Assembly (NCBI GenBank): GCA_030378125.1
Contig: JAUCGN010000124.1
Coordinates: 1 to 5,379, forward strand
DNA from: Thiotrichales bacterium HSG1
Lineage (GTDB): Bacteria; Pseudomonadota; Gammaproteobacteria; Beggiatoales; Beggiatoaceae
Reading direction: 5' to 3'
Length of the DNA stretch: 5,379 bases
The notes beneath the pieces were generated by a model that was not told the DNA's origin, searched no databases, and saw nothing but the letters and a program-made list of their open reading frames with translations. Below, piece by piece: positions 1-5,379 of the stretch (its first letter is position 1; each line of letters begins with the position of its first letter). A program made the position numbers and the translations under genes.

Positions 1-1785
1 GTAACTACTGGTACAGAAACAGCAGTTGATAACAATGAATTAGGCTCTTTACGCATCAATGAACGCGATAGTGATTTTGCCGAAATAACTTCCGTAACTC
101 CAAATAATGCCTCACAGGGCGATACGATAACCATCAATATAGCTGGTTCAAGTGTGGAATTTATTAACAATCAAAGTGCTGTTAAATTTGGCGACACTGG
201 AATTGAAGTATTATCCACCACAGTCACCTCTCCAACTCAAGCAACCGCAGAAATTAAAATAGCTAATAATGCCCTGTTGGGAACAAGAGATGTATATGTC
301 ACAACTGGTTCTGAGATTGCGACTAAACTAGCTGGTTTTGCAGTGTTTTCCCCAGCTTCAATTAGTTTAAATACCAATCAAGGTCAACAAAATAGTAATG
401 TACAATTAATGATTACTGGTGACAGAACCAATTTTGAGCAAAACGTTACTCAGATAAATTTTGGTGGTGATGGTATTACCTCTTCAATAACTGTTATTAA
501 TCAAACAATAATTGCTAATGTTCAAATTGCCAATGACGCTGAACTAACAACTAGAAATATATCTGTGGTGACTGGTGAAGAAATTGTTGCGTTATTCAAT
601 GCTTTTACTGTAATCGCTACACCACCTGGAGTACTTGAAGTACCTGAACCAAGCATTATTGAATTAACTGAAAAAACTAAAGAAGTTGCAGAAACTGGCA
701 ATGTTATTATTACTGTTAAACGCACTGATAGTAATGTTGGGAAAGTAACTGTTAAATACTCAACAACAAGTGCCTCTGCCAAAGCTGGAGAAGACTTCAC
801 AGCAATTGATAATATGTTGACTTGGGAAGATGGCGATAACAAAGATAAAGAAATAACCATATCTATCTTGGATGATAAAGATGTAGAAGAGAATGAAACT
901 TTTACTCTTAAATTATTTGAAATAACTGGAAATGCAAGCTTAGGTCTGTCTGAAATGAAGATAGCTATTTTGAATGACGATGTAGATGATAAAGTTGTAG
1001 AACCTCCAGTTGATAAAAAACCGGTTGTTACTCCAAAACCTCCAGTTGAAGAAAAACCAGTTATTGCTCCAGAACCTCCAGTTCTTCCAGTTGATGATAC
1101 TTCTAAACCAACTGACTCTACAGAAGGTGATGCTGTTAATCCTCCTGCAACAGAAACAAAATCTCCAGTTGAAGAGGAAAAATCTCCAACTGATAATAAT
1201 GGTTTACCTTCAAAAGATATTGAAGAAAATGTAGTAGTTCCACCAAAATCGACACCTGTTATCTCATACGCACCAGCATGTCCAGATGACAGCAGTGAAA
1301 TTGATATTATCTGTATTTTCAATCGTGACAAAATGATAAGCGATATACTCACCACCAAAAAAGCCAGCGTATCTAGTGGTATTCTTGTTGGTAAAATGGA
1401 AAATCGTGGTTGGGTTTCCAATCTCACTATTCAAGAAGGTGGAGAATTAACAGGTGGTTTTGTAACCGGCTACATAAAAAACAATGGAATAATGACTAAT
1501 TTTGATTTTCGTGGAGCCTCTATTATAGGTGGAACACTGGGTGGAGTTATTATTAATAATAGTCCTATAACCGGTATTTTTGAAGATGTTTATTTAGAAG
1601 CTGATACCCGTATTATTGGTGGTAAATTAACTGGTTATATTATTGGTGATCCAAACCAAAAAGCTCTTTTAGAACATCTCGTAATAACTGGTAATGGAAT
1701 TTTGAAAAATGTAATAATTGGTGAGAGAGTGAAAATTGCTGATACGGTTATGATTGATGAATCTGTTGAGTTTATTCAAAGATAA
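1..1785 (+). CDS. Large repeat protein, 3' part: IPT-like repeats, Calx-beta domain, Pro-rich linker, beta-helix-like C-terminus (5' truncated by window)
   Basis: Frame 1 is open from base 1 to the TAA ending at 1785, giving 594 visible residues. The first possible internal start (GTG at 154) lies inside a repeat and has no reason to be the true start, so the gene begins outside the window. Domains in order: residues 1-26, tail of an Ig-like repeat; 27-116 and 117-205, two IPT/TIG-like repeats that align with each other (FG-D/GI in the middle, 'IAN(N/D)A' then 'TR', then 'TGSE' or 'TGEE' near the end); about 216-328, a Calx-beta domain ('AGEDF', 'TW.DGD', 'DDKDVEENETF', ending 'ILNDD'); 332-418, a Pro/Glu/Lys-rich linker; Cys427 and Cys438, possibly a disulfide; about 440-594, a Gly/Ile-rich module with short beta-strand periodicity resembling a beta-helix. 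Calx-beta and IPT repeats are typical of extracellular adhesion or calcium-binding proteins, so a secreted or surface role is inferred. No C-terminal sorting motif (LPXTG, PEP-CTERM) is visible, and any signal peptide would be off the window. Exact function unknown. Confidence 0.9.
   Translation, partial: VTTGTETAVDNNELGSLRINERDSDFAEITSVTPNNASQGDTITINIAGSSVEFINNQSAVKFGDTGIEVLSTTVTSPTQATAEIKIANNALLGTRDVYVTTGSEIATKLAGFAVFSPASISLNTNQGQQNSNVQLMITGDRTNFEQNVTQINFGGDGITSSITVINQTIIANVQIANDAELTTRNISVVTGEEIVALFNAFTVIATPPGVLEVPEPSIIELTEKTKEVAETGNVIITVKRTDSNVGKVTVKYSTTSASAKAGEDFTAIDNMLTWEDGDNKDKEITISILDDKDVEENETFTLKLFEITGNASLGLSEMKIAILNDDVDDKVVEPPVDKKPVVTPKPPVEEKPVIAPEPPVLPVDDTSKPTDSTEGDAVNPPATETKSPVEEEKSPTDNNGLPSKDIEENVVVPPKSTPVISYAPACPDDSSEIDIICIFNRDKMISDILTTKKASVSSGILVGKMENRGWVSNLTIQEGGELTGGFVTGYIKNNGIMTNFDFRGASIIGGTLGGVIINNSPITGIFEDVYLEADTRIIGGKLTGYIIGDPNQKALLEHLVITGNGILKNVIIGERVKIADTVMIDESVEFIQR
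79..615 (+). repeat. Two tandem IPT/TIG-like Ig-fold protein repeats (about 90 codons each)
   Basis: Codons 27-116 (79-348) and 117-205 (349-615) encode two copies of one module, and codons 1-26 are the tail of a preceding copy. Shared landmarks are a central 'FG' plus 'GI' segment, 'IANNA' against 'IANDA' followed by 'GTR' or 'TTR', and 'TTGSEI' against 'VTGEEI' (also 'TTGTET' at residues 2-7) before a closing 'F.V' strand. The copies are diverged at DNA level, so this is an old protein-level duplication rather than a recent DNA repeat. The IPT/TIG assignment is by pattern only. Confidence 0.6.
1003..1083 (+). repeat. 36-bp tandem repeat in the proline-rich linker (about 2.25 copies)
   Basis: Positions 1003-1038 and 1039-1074 are two in-frame 36-bp units (12 codons each) that differ at about six positions, and a third partial unit starts at 1075 (CCTCCAGTT). 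They encode PPVDKKPVVTPK, PPVEEKPVIAPE and PPV. The motif echoes again as 'SPVEEEKSP' near 1165-1194. The repeat lies in an extended, charged Pro-rich spacer between the Calx-beta domain and the C-terminal module. It is the kind of tract that gains or loses copies by slippage without breaking the frame. Confidence 0.75.
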
Positions 1786-1810
1786 CGGAAGAAGTATTCA
1801 GTAATCTAAA

Positions 1811-1842
1811 AACCTTCCATGTCTTCAAAACACTGGAAGGTT
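1811..1842. terminator. Palindrome between convergent genes; possible bidirectional terminator or dispersed repeat
   Basis: AACCTTCCA (1811-1819) pairs perfectly with TGGAAGGTT (1834-1842), a 9-bp stem around a 14-nt loop; TGT/ACA inside could extend it past a bulged C. It begins 25 nt after the stop of the + strand gene. On the + strand no T-run follows. On the - strand the stem runs into five Ts (1812-1808), so it fits a backup terminator for transcription coming from ccoP better. It could also be a copy of an interspersed intergenic palindrome. Confidence 0.4.
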
Positions 1843-2041
1843 GTGAACAAAAATTTGGTACTCCTGCATAGGGTAGTGTTACCTCTAAAAAAATATGAAC
1901 TACAGAAACAAGATGTTGTTTACCTTTATTTTCAATTGTGTATGCACTACCAGTTTTGTTGTTATGATAAATTCTATTATATTTGTATTTACCATCTAAT
2001 TTTGTATTAAATATATTATTATCATATATAAACTCAATAAA
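1843..2041. other. AT-rich convergent intergenic spacer without a recognisable gene
   Basis: Between the two hairpins the sequence is very AT-rich, especially 1965-2040. Short open frames cross it on both strands. None has a Shine-Dalgarno sequence, a recognisable protein or boundaries independent of the flanking genes. No tRNA, small RNA or insertion sequence end was recognised. Confidence 0.6.
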
Positions 2042-2065
2042 GTGGATAAAATTTCTCTTATCCAC
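2042..2065 (-). terminator. Putative rho-independent terminator of the ccoNOQP operon
   Basis: On the - strand, GTGGATAA and TTATCCAC form a perfect 8-bp stem around an 8-nt loop, followed by TTTATTGAGTTT. The stem begins 10 nt past the ccoP stop codon, where an operon terminator is expected. The stem is short with half GC and the T-run is interrupted, so termination may be incomplete; the palindrome at 1811-1842 could then act as a second stop. Confidence 0.6.
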
Positions 2066-2075
2066 CCCACAAAAC

Positions 2076-3005
2076 TTACTTATTCGACAAACTATAAATA
2101 TAGGTAGATAACAAATGCACCTTAGCCTCACCCAAGAATTCACCATGAGCTGGCATCCGGCCTTGACGACCTTTAATAATAGTCTCTTTCACATCTGACT
2201 CAGAACCACCATATAACCAAGTATTATCAGTTAAATTAGGGGCTCCCATCGCTTGCACACCCTTACCATCCGGGCCATGACAAGCAAAACAGATACGTTT
2301 AAAAGTCTTCTCACCTTCCACCGCAGCAGTTGCATCATATTTAGTCCCATGTTCAGCAGAACTCAGGCTTAACACATACTGAGTAATATTGTTGACATCA
2401 GCATCCGTAGTTAAACCATTAGCCGCAGCTGCTGGCATAATACCTTGCCGACCAGTCATAATACTTGCCGTAATAACATCAGGAGTACTGCCATACAGCC
2501 AATCATCATCCTGTAGATTAGGAAAGCCTTTTACGCCACGAGCATCAGAACCATGACAGACAGTGCAATAAGTCATAAACAACCGATGACCTATCTGGAC
2601 AGCTTCCGGTTTTTTAATTAACTCAGCAATTGGCTCATTTTGATACTTAGTGAAAATGGGCATATACATTTCATCAGCAGCCTTCATTTCAGCCTCATAC
2701 TGATTGACTTCAGTCCAGCCAAAAAAACCTTTGAAAGAACCTAAGCCGGGATAGACAAGCAAATAACCTATACTATAAAATAAAGTGATGTAAAACATAT
2801 ACAACCACCATTTTGGTAATGGATTATTATATTCTGCTAAATCTTCATCCCAAACATGACCCATAGTTTCAACTTTTTCATCTGGATCAGGGCTGCTACC
2901 AGAAAGCCATATAATCAAACCAAAACATCCTAAGATGCCGCCGACAGTCGGAATGATGATAAACCATTCCCAAAATTGACTGGTAAATAAGCTACTATCA
3001 AACAT
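2076..3005 (-). CDS. ccoP: Cytochrome c oxidase, cbb3-type, subunit III (diheme cytochrome c, CcoP)
   Basis: CcoP is the membrane-anchored diheme c subunit of the cbb3 oxidase. It takes electrons from soluble cytochrome c on the periplasmic side and passes them towards CcoO and CcoN. The 309-residue product has the usual family length and layout. Two membrane segments (about 12-35 and 66-86) flank a short cytoplasmic loop, followed by a periplasmic linker and two cytochrome c domains. Heme sites are C147-T-V-C150-H151 and C239-F-A-C242-H243. The likely distal Met ligands are M190 ('GIMP') and M284 ('GRMP'), each in the same position of its domain, with matching 'PNL....WLYG' segments showing internal duplication. 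The ATG follows the ccoQ TAA directly (TAAATG), and AGAGGT lies 9 nt upstream inside the end of ccoQ, so translation is probably coupled. It is the last gene of the operon, with a hairpin just after its stop. Nothing appears missing or broken. Confidence 0.97.
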   Translation of the reverse strand: MFDSSLFTSQFWEWFIIIPTVGGILGCFGLIIWLSGSSPDPDEKVETMGHVWDEDLAEYNNPLPKWWLYMFYITLFYSIGYLLVYPGLGSFKGFFGWTEVNQYEAEMKAADEMYMPIFTKYQNEPIAELIKKPEAVQIGHRLFMTYCTVCHGSDARGVKGFPNLQDDDWLYGSTPDVITASIMTGRQGIMPAAAANGLTTDADVNNITQYVLSLSSAEHGTKYDATAAVEGEKTFKRICFACHGPDGKGVQAMGAPNLTDNTWLYGGSESDVKETIIKGRQGRMPAHGEFLGEAKVHLLSTYIYSLSNK

Positions 3006-3167
3006 TTAAGTGTTACCTCTGATTGAGTCATCATCATCGATTAGTGAGTTAGCAGCATCATTAAAGGTAGCTTTGCGTTTTTTATCATAAGCCCACGCTA
3101 TAACTCCAAAAAATGCTAACATAACCACAACCGTCCATATTGATTGAAAAATTGCCATGAATTCCAT
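3006..3167 (-). CDS. ccoQ: Cytochrome c oxidase, cbb3-type, small subunit IV (CcoQ/FixQ)
   Basis: This small gene encodes 53 residues beginning MEFMAIFQSIWTVV. It has one membrane helix (about residues 9-27) ending 'AWAYDKKRK', then a short polar acidic tail with four consecutive Asp (44-47). That is the typical shape and size of CcoQ, the small subunit that stabilises the cbb3 complex and carries no cofactor. Its position between ccoO and ccoP confirms the call. The first ATG is preferred because GAGG in the last codons of ccoO (upstream of the ccoO TAA) is well spaced from it, whereas the internal Met4 would be about 15 nt away. The start lies 3 nt after the ccoO stop, and its own stop abuts the ccoP start. 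CcoQ sequences are poorly conserved, so the identification relies on position, size and topology. Confidence 0.92.
   Translation of the reverse strand: MEFMAIFQSIWTVVVMLAFFGVIAWAYDKKRKATFNDAANSLIDDDDSIRGNT
3015..3020 (-). promoter_or_regulatory. ccoP ribosome binding site inside ccoQ
   Basis: AGAGGT on the - strand lies 9 nt before the ccoP ATG, within the last codons of ccoQ. Together with the TAAATG junction it supports coupled translation of ccoQ and ccoP. Confidence 0.65.
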
Positions 3168-3170
3168 AAC

Positions 3171-3788
3171 TTACCTCACTGTCTTTATTGCAGTGCCTAA
3201 GTTTTGCAAATAAGCAATAATGGCATCCATTTCTGTTTTACCAGCTACCGCTTCAGCAGCTTTAGCAATCTCTTCATCGGTATAAGGATGGTCAAACCAA
3301 TCCTTTAACACTTGCATTTTTTTCTGAACCAATGCACCATCTATCTCAGTTTCAGCTAGAGTCGGGTAACTCGGCATGACAGATTCCGGCACTACATCAC
3401 GCGGATCCATTAAATGCACAAAATGCCAATCATCACTATAACGACCACCAACTCGATGTAAATCTGGACCAGTACGTTTAGAACCCCATTGGAATGGACG
3501 ATCATACACAAATTCACCTGCTACTGAATAATGCCCATAACGTTCTGTTTCAGCCCGAAAAGGTCGAATCATTTGGGAATGACAGAGGTAACAACCTTCT
3601 CGCACATATACATCTCTACCAGCTAATTGCAAGGCTGGATAAGGCTTTAAACCTTCAACTGGTTGGGTAGTTGATTGCATAAAAAATAAAGGTACAATTT
3701 GCACTAAACCACCAATCGCAACTACAATCAGGATTAAGGTCATCATCAAACCAATATTAGTTTCAATTTTTTCATGTCCATTTGCCAT
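3171..3788 (-). CDS. ccoO: Cytochrome c oxidase, cbb3-type, subunit II (monoheme cytochrome c, CcoO)
   Basis: CcoO is the monoheme c subunit that relays electrons from CcoP to the heme b of CcoN. The 205-residue product has an N-terminal membrane anchor (about 13-37) and a periplasmic cytochrome c domain. The heme c site is C66-Y-L-C69-H70 within '[18 protein letters not shown]', a CcoO signature; the distal ligand is probably M138 in 'PESVMPSYP'. Other family hallmarks are '[10 protein letters not shown]', '[27 protein letters not shown]' (split by eye into residues 84-110) and 'MDPRDVVP'. The length is normal. The ATG at 3788 has AAGGAG at 3801-3796, which overlaps the ccoN stop codon (3802-3800), so the genes are 11 nt apart and probably translated in concert. 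No defect is seen. Confidence 0.98.
   Translation of the reverse strand: MANGHEKIETNIGLMMTLILIVVAIGGLVQIVPLFFMQSTTQPVEGLKPYPALQLAGRDVYVREGCYLCHSQMIRPFRAETERYGHYSVAGEFVYDRPFQWGSKRTGPDLHRVGGRYSDDWHFVHLMDPRDVVPESVMPSYPTLAETEIDGALVQKKMQVLKDWFDHPYTDEEIAKAAEAVAGKTEMDAIIAYLQNLGTAIKTVR
3174..3178 (-). promoter_or_regulatory. ccoQ ribosome binding site inside the end of ccoO
   Basis: On the - strand the sequence reads TGAGG, then TAA (ccoO stop), then GTT, then ATG. GAGG is thus 6 nt from the ccoQ start and lies within the last ccoO codons. This fixes the first ATG as the ccoQ start and suggests reinitiation by ribosomes finishing ccoO. Confidence 0.65.
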
Positions 3789-3795
3789 TATTATT

Positions 3796-3801
3796 CTCCT
3801 T
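3796..3801 (-). promoter_or_regulatory. ccoO ribosome binding site overlapping the ccoN stop
   Basis: AAGGAG on the - strand overlaps the TAA of ccoN by two bases and sits 7 nt before the ccoO ATG. It is a strong Shine-Dalgarno sequence at near-ideal spacing and decides the ccoO start. Confidence 0.75.
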
Positions 3802-5290
3802 AATGAGCTAAGATTGGTTTATCTGGATGATGTTTTTGTGACGCTAAAACATTATCCAGATCAGGAATTTTGTCATTGACTTCACCTTTTTCGGAACTTG
3901 TTACCGTTTTAAAGATGTGATAAGCCATCACCAACATTCCAATGAAGAATAATGTGCGACCTAACCAACGAGTTACATAGTAAGGGTGCATAGCTTGGAC
4001 CGATTCAACAAAGCTGTAGGTCAGTGTGCCATCACTATTAGCTGCTCGCCACATCAAACCTTGCATGATGCCAGATACCCACATCGCAGTGATATATAAC
4101 ACTACGCCGATAGTTGATAACCAGAAATGAATTTCAACTAGTTTAAGGCTGTATAATACCCTTCCAAACAAACGTGGAATCAAGTAATACATGCTACCAA
4201 ACGTCACCATAGCCACCCATCCTAAAGCTCCGGAATGTACATGGCCAACAGTCCAATCGGTATAATGAGATAAGGCATTGACGGTTTTAATTGCCATCAT
4301 TGGGCCTTCAAAAGTGGACATACCGTAGAAGGAAACTGCCACGATCAAGAAGCGTAAAATTGGGTCACTACGTAATTTGTCCCATGCTCCAGATAAAGTC
4401 ATGATACCGTTAATCATACCGCCCCATGAAGGTGCAAGCAAAATTAGAGACATAACCATGCCCAAAGATTGAGTCCAATCAGGTAGAGCAGTATAATGTA
4501 AATGATGTGGGCCGGCCCAAATATAGGTGAAAATCAAAGCCCAAAAATGGACGATAGAAAGCCGATAGGAATAAACTGGTCGTTCTGCTTGTTTTGGAAT
4601 GAAATAATACATCATACCCAAGAAAGCTGCAGTCAAGAAAAATCCAACTGCATTATGACCATACCACCACTGTACCATCGCATCCTGCACTCCAGCATAA
4701 GCAGAATAGGATTTAGACATGGATACTGGTATTGCCAAGTTATTGAAAATATGTAATAACGCAATAGTTATAATAAATGCTGCAAAGAACCAGTTGGCAA
4801 CATAGATATGAGAAGTTCTACGTTTTAACACAGTTCCAAAGAATACAATTGCATACGATACCCAAACAACAGTACTCAGCAAGTCAATTGGCCATTCTAA
4901 CTCAGCATATTCTTTACTTTGAGTGATTCCAAGTGGAAAACTAATAGCTGCTAGTACAATTACTAACTGCCAGCCCCAAAAGGTAAAAGCTGCCAAACCA
5001 CCGGCAAATAACCGGGTGTGACAGGTACGTTGTACAATGTAGTAAGAAGTGGCAAATAACGCTGAGCCACCAAAGGCAAAAATTACCGCATTGGTATGTA
5101 ATGGCCGTAATCGACCGAAGGTAAAGTAGGGTACGTCAATAATATTATTTAGCCAAGGCCAAGCTAGTTGGGCCGCGATGATAACTCCCACCAACATACC
5201 AACTACACCCCAAACTATAGTCATAATGGCAAATTGCCGTACAACTTTATAGTTATAGGTATTTTGACCTGAAGAGGTCGTACTATCCAC
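3800..5290 (-). CDS. ccoN: Cytochrome c oxidase, cbb3-type, catalytic subunit I (CcoN)
   Basis: CcoN is the catalytic subunit: it reduces O2 to water at a heme b3-CuB centre and couples this to proton pumping across the inner membrane. It is a multi-helix membrane protein of 496 residues, normal for the family. Visible ligands: H65 ('RPLHTNAV') and H352 for low-spin heme b; H350 ('VGHVHSG') for heme b3; H212 ('WYGHNAVG') and H262/H263 ('GPHHLHY') for CuB; Y256, six residues before H262, the C-family tyrosine cross-linked to the CuB histidine. E328 in 'FEGPMM' matches the conserved C-family glutamate near the active site. Roles are assigned from known cbb3 structures. The start is GTG at 5290, chosen because AAAAGGAG lies 7 nt upstream and the next in-frame Met is residue 23, inside the first helix. 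The C-terminal tail is polar and His-rich ('[13 protein letters not shown]'). It is the first gene of the operon, preceded by a sigma70-like promoter and an FNR-like site. Confidence 0.98.
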   Translation of the reverse strand: MDSTTSSGQNTYNYKVVRQFAIMTIVWGVVGMLVGVIIAAQLAWPWLNNIIDVPYFTFGRLRPLHTNAVIFAFGGSALFATSYYIVQRTCHTRLFAGGLAAFTFWGWQLVIVLAAISFPLGITQSKEYAELEWPIDLLSTVVWVSYAIVFFGTVLKRRTSHIYVANWFFAAFIITIALLHIFNNLAIPVSMSKSYSAYAGVQDAMVQWWYGHNAVGFFLTAAFLGMMYYFIPKQAERPVYSYRLSIVHFWALIFTYIWAGPHHLHYTALPDWTQSLGMVMSLILLAPSWGGMINGIMTLSGAWDKLRSDPILRFLIVAVSFYGMSTFEGPMMAIKTVNALSHYTDWTVGHVHSGALGWVAMVTFGSMYYLIPRLFGRVLYSLKLVEIHFWLSTIGVVLYITAMWVSGIMQGLMWRAANSDGTLTYSFVESVQAMHPYYVTRWLGRTLFFIGMLVMAYHIFKTVTSSEKGEVNDKIPDLDNVLASQKHHPDKPILAH

Positions 5291-5297
5291 TATATCG

Positions 5298-5305
5298 CTC
5301 CTTTT
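5298..5305 (-). promoter_or_regulatory. ccoN ribosome binding site that supports the GTG start
   Basis: AAAAGGAG on the - strand ends 7 nt before GTG at 5290. No ATG lies at a suitable distance from it, so the GTG is the most likely initiation codon of ccoN. Confidence 0.8.
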
Positions 5306-5322
5306 AAAGATTAAAACCTAAT

Positions 5323-5352
5323 ATTATCTCATGGTTTGATGATTTTAGTCAA
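5323..5352 (-). promoter_or_regulatory. Putative sigma70 promoter of the ccoNOQP operon
   Basis: On the - strand a -35 box TTGACT (5352-5347) is separated by 18 nt from a -10 box GATAAT (5328-5323). Each hexamer matches the sigma70 consensus at five of six positions. Transcription would start near 5316, leaving a leader of about 25 nt before the ccoN GTG, which contains the Shine-Dalgarno sequence. A weaker downstream -10 (TTTAAT, 5315-5310) is possible but would start transcription almost at the Shine-Dalgarno sequence. Confidence 0.6.
5339..5352 (-). promoter_or_regulatory. Candidate FNR/ANR-type binding site upstream of ccoN
   Basis: On the - strand TTGAC-TAAA-ATCAT matches the FNR/ANR consensus TTGAT-N4-ATCAA at eight of ten defined positions. 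Oxygen-responsive FNR/ANR/FixK proteins are known activators of cbb3 oxidase operons in many proteobacteria. The site overlaps the -35 box of the best sigma70 promoter, and its centre is about 30 nt upstream of the predicted start. That is not the usual activating position near -41.5, so its role is uncertain. Confidence 0.4.
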
Positions 5353-5379
5353 TAATTTATGAGTGTATAGATGTAACAG

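Noticed and set aside
154..156. GTG as start of the + strand gene
   Set aside because: The frame is open back to base 1, the upstream residues continue the same repeat pattern, and no Shine-Dalgarno sequence is placed before it. The gene is truncated by the window edge.
664..670. TAACTGA heptamer, a motif reported as an intergenic direct repeat in marine Beggiatoaceae
   Set aside because: It occurs inside the Calx-beta coding region as ordinary codons and I see no tandem copies, so it is not evidence for that repeat system.
1010..1234. 74-codon open frame on the + strand
   Set aside because: A shifted-frame reading of the Pro-rich linker repeats giving a low-complexity Leu/Gln/Lys peptide.
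522..1427. 301-codon open frame on the - strand
   Set aside because: It is antisense to the repeat protein. Its Ser/Thr/Gly-rich translation is the mirror of the Pro/Glu-rich linker and Calx-beta codons, with no recognisable domain.
1857..1883. GGTA...TACC imperfect hairpin with inner CCT-GCAT-AGG
   Set aside because: The stem is interrupted by unpaired bases and is weaker than the neighbouring palindromes. It may be part of the same spacer element but does not stand as a separate feature.
1875..1886. AGTGTTACCTCT shared exactly with 3009-3020
   Set aside because: A 12-base match is expected about once by chance in a window this size, and the second copy is just the ccoP ribosome binding site region.
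1819..2010. 63-codon open frame on the + strand
   Set aside because: It starts within the palindrome, has a biased Tyr/Leu/Lys composition from AT-rich DNA, and has no ribosome binding site or family resemblance.
1772..2146. 124-codon open frame on the - strand across the convergent spacer
   Set aside because: It starts inside ccoP in another frame and runs through both hairpins into the antisense of the neighbouring gene. No Shine-Dalgarno sequence and no recognisable protein. A decayed gene fragment in 1850-2030 cannot be excluded.
4502..4756. 84-codon open frame on the + strand
   Set aside because: Antisense to a conserved part of ccoN containing the CuB ligands; a shadow of that gene.

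Overview
The window is AT-rich bacterial DNA with two convergent units. The left third (1-1785, + strand) is the 3' part of a gene for a large, repetitive, probably secreted or surface protein. The right two thirds (5290-2076, - strand) is a complete ccoNOQP operon for a cbb3-type (C-family) cytochrome c oxidase. The cco protein sequences look proteobacterial. The mix of low GC, IPT-like plus Calx-beta repeat proteins and a microaerobic terminal oxidase suggests a sulfur-oxidising gammaproteobacterium of the Thiotrichales (Beggiatoa/Thiothrix/Thiomargarita type). That taxonomic guess rests on protein style and was not tested by a search.

Layout. 1-1785: open from the first base, so the gene starts outside the window. 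Its visible 594 residues are the tail of one Ig-like (IPT/TIG-like) repeat, two full repeats of about 90 residues, a Calx-beta domain, a Pro/Glu/Lys-rich linker with a 36-bp tandem repeat, a Cys pair, and a glycine-rich C-terminal module that looks like a beta-helix. 1786-2075: convergent intergenic region with a 9-bp palindrome at 1811-1842 and an 8-bp stem at 2042-2065; the second is the likely terminator of the cco operon. 2076-5290 (- strand): ccoN, ccoO, ccoQ and ccoP in the standard order, tightly packed, each with a Shine-Dalgarno sequence. ccoQ is only 53 codons. 5291-5379: ccoN leader and promoter region, with a good sigma70-type promoter and an overlapping FNR/ANR-like palindrome.

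How the genes work together. CcoN is the catalytic subunit (heme b, heme b3, CuB). CcoO (one heme c) and CcoP (two heme c) pass electrons from soluble cytochrome c to it, and CcoQ is a small membrane subunit that stabilises the complex. All ligand residues expected for these cofactors are present. The cco assembly genes (ccoGHIS) do not follow ccoP here. The surface protein gene has no visible functional link to the oxidase; the two are simply convergent neighbours.
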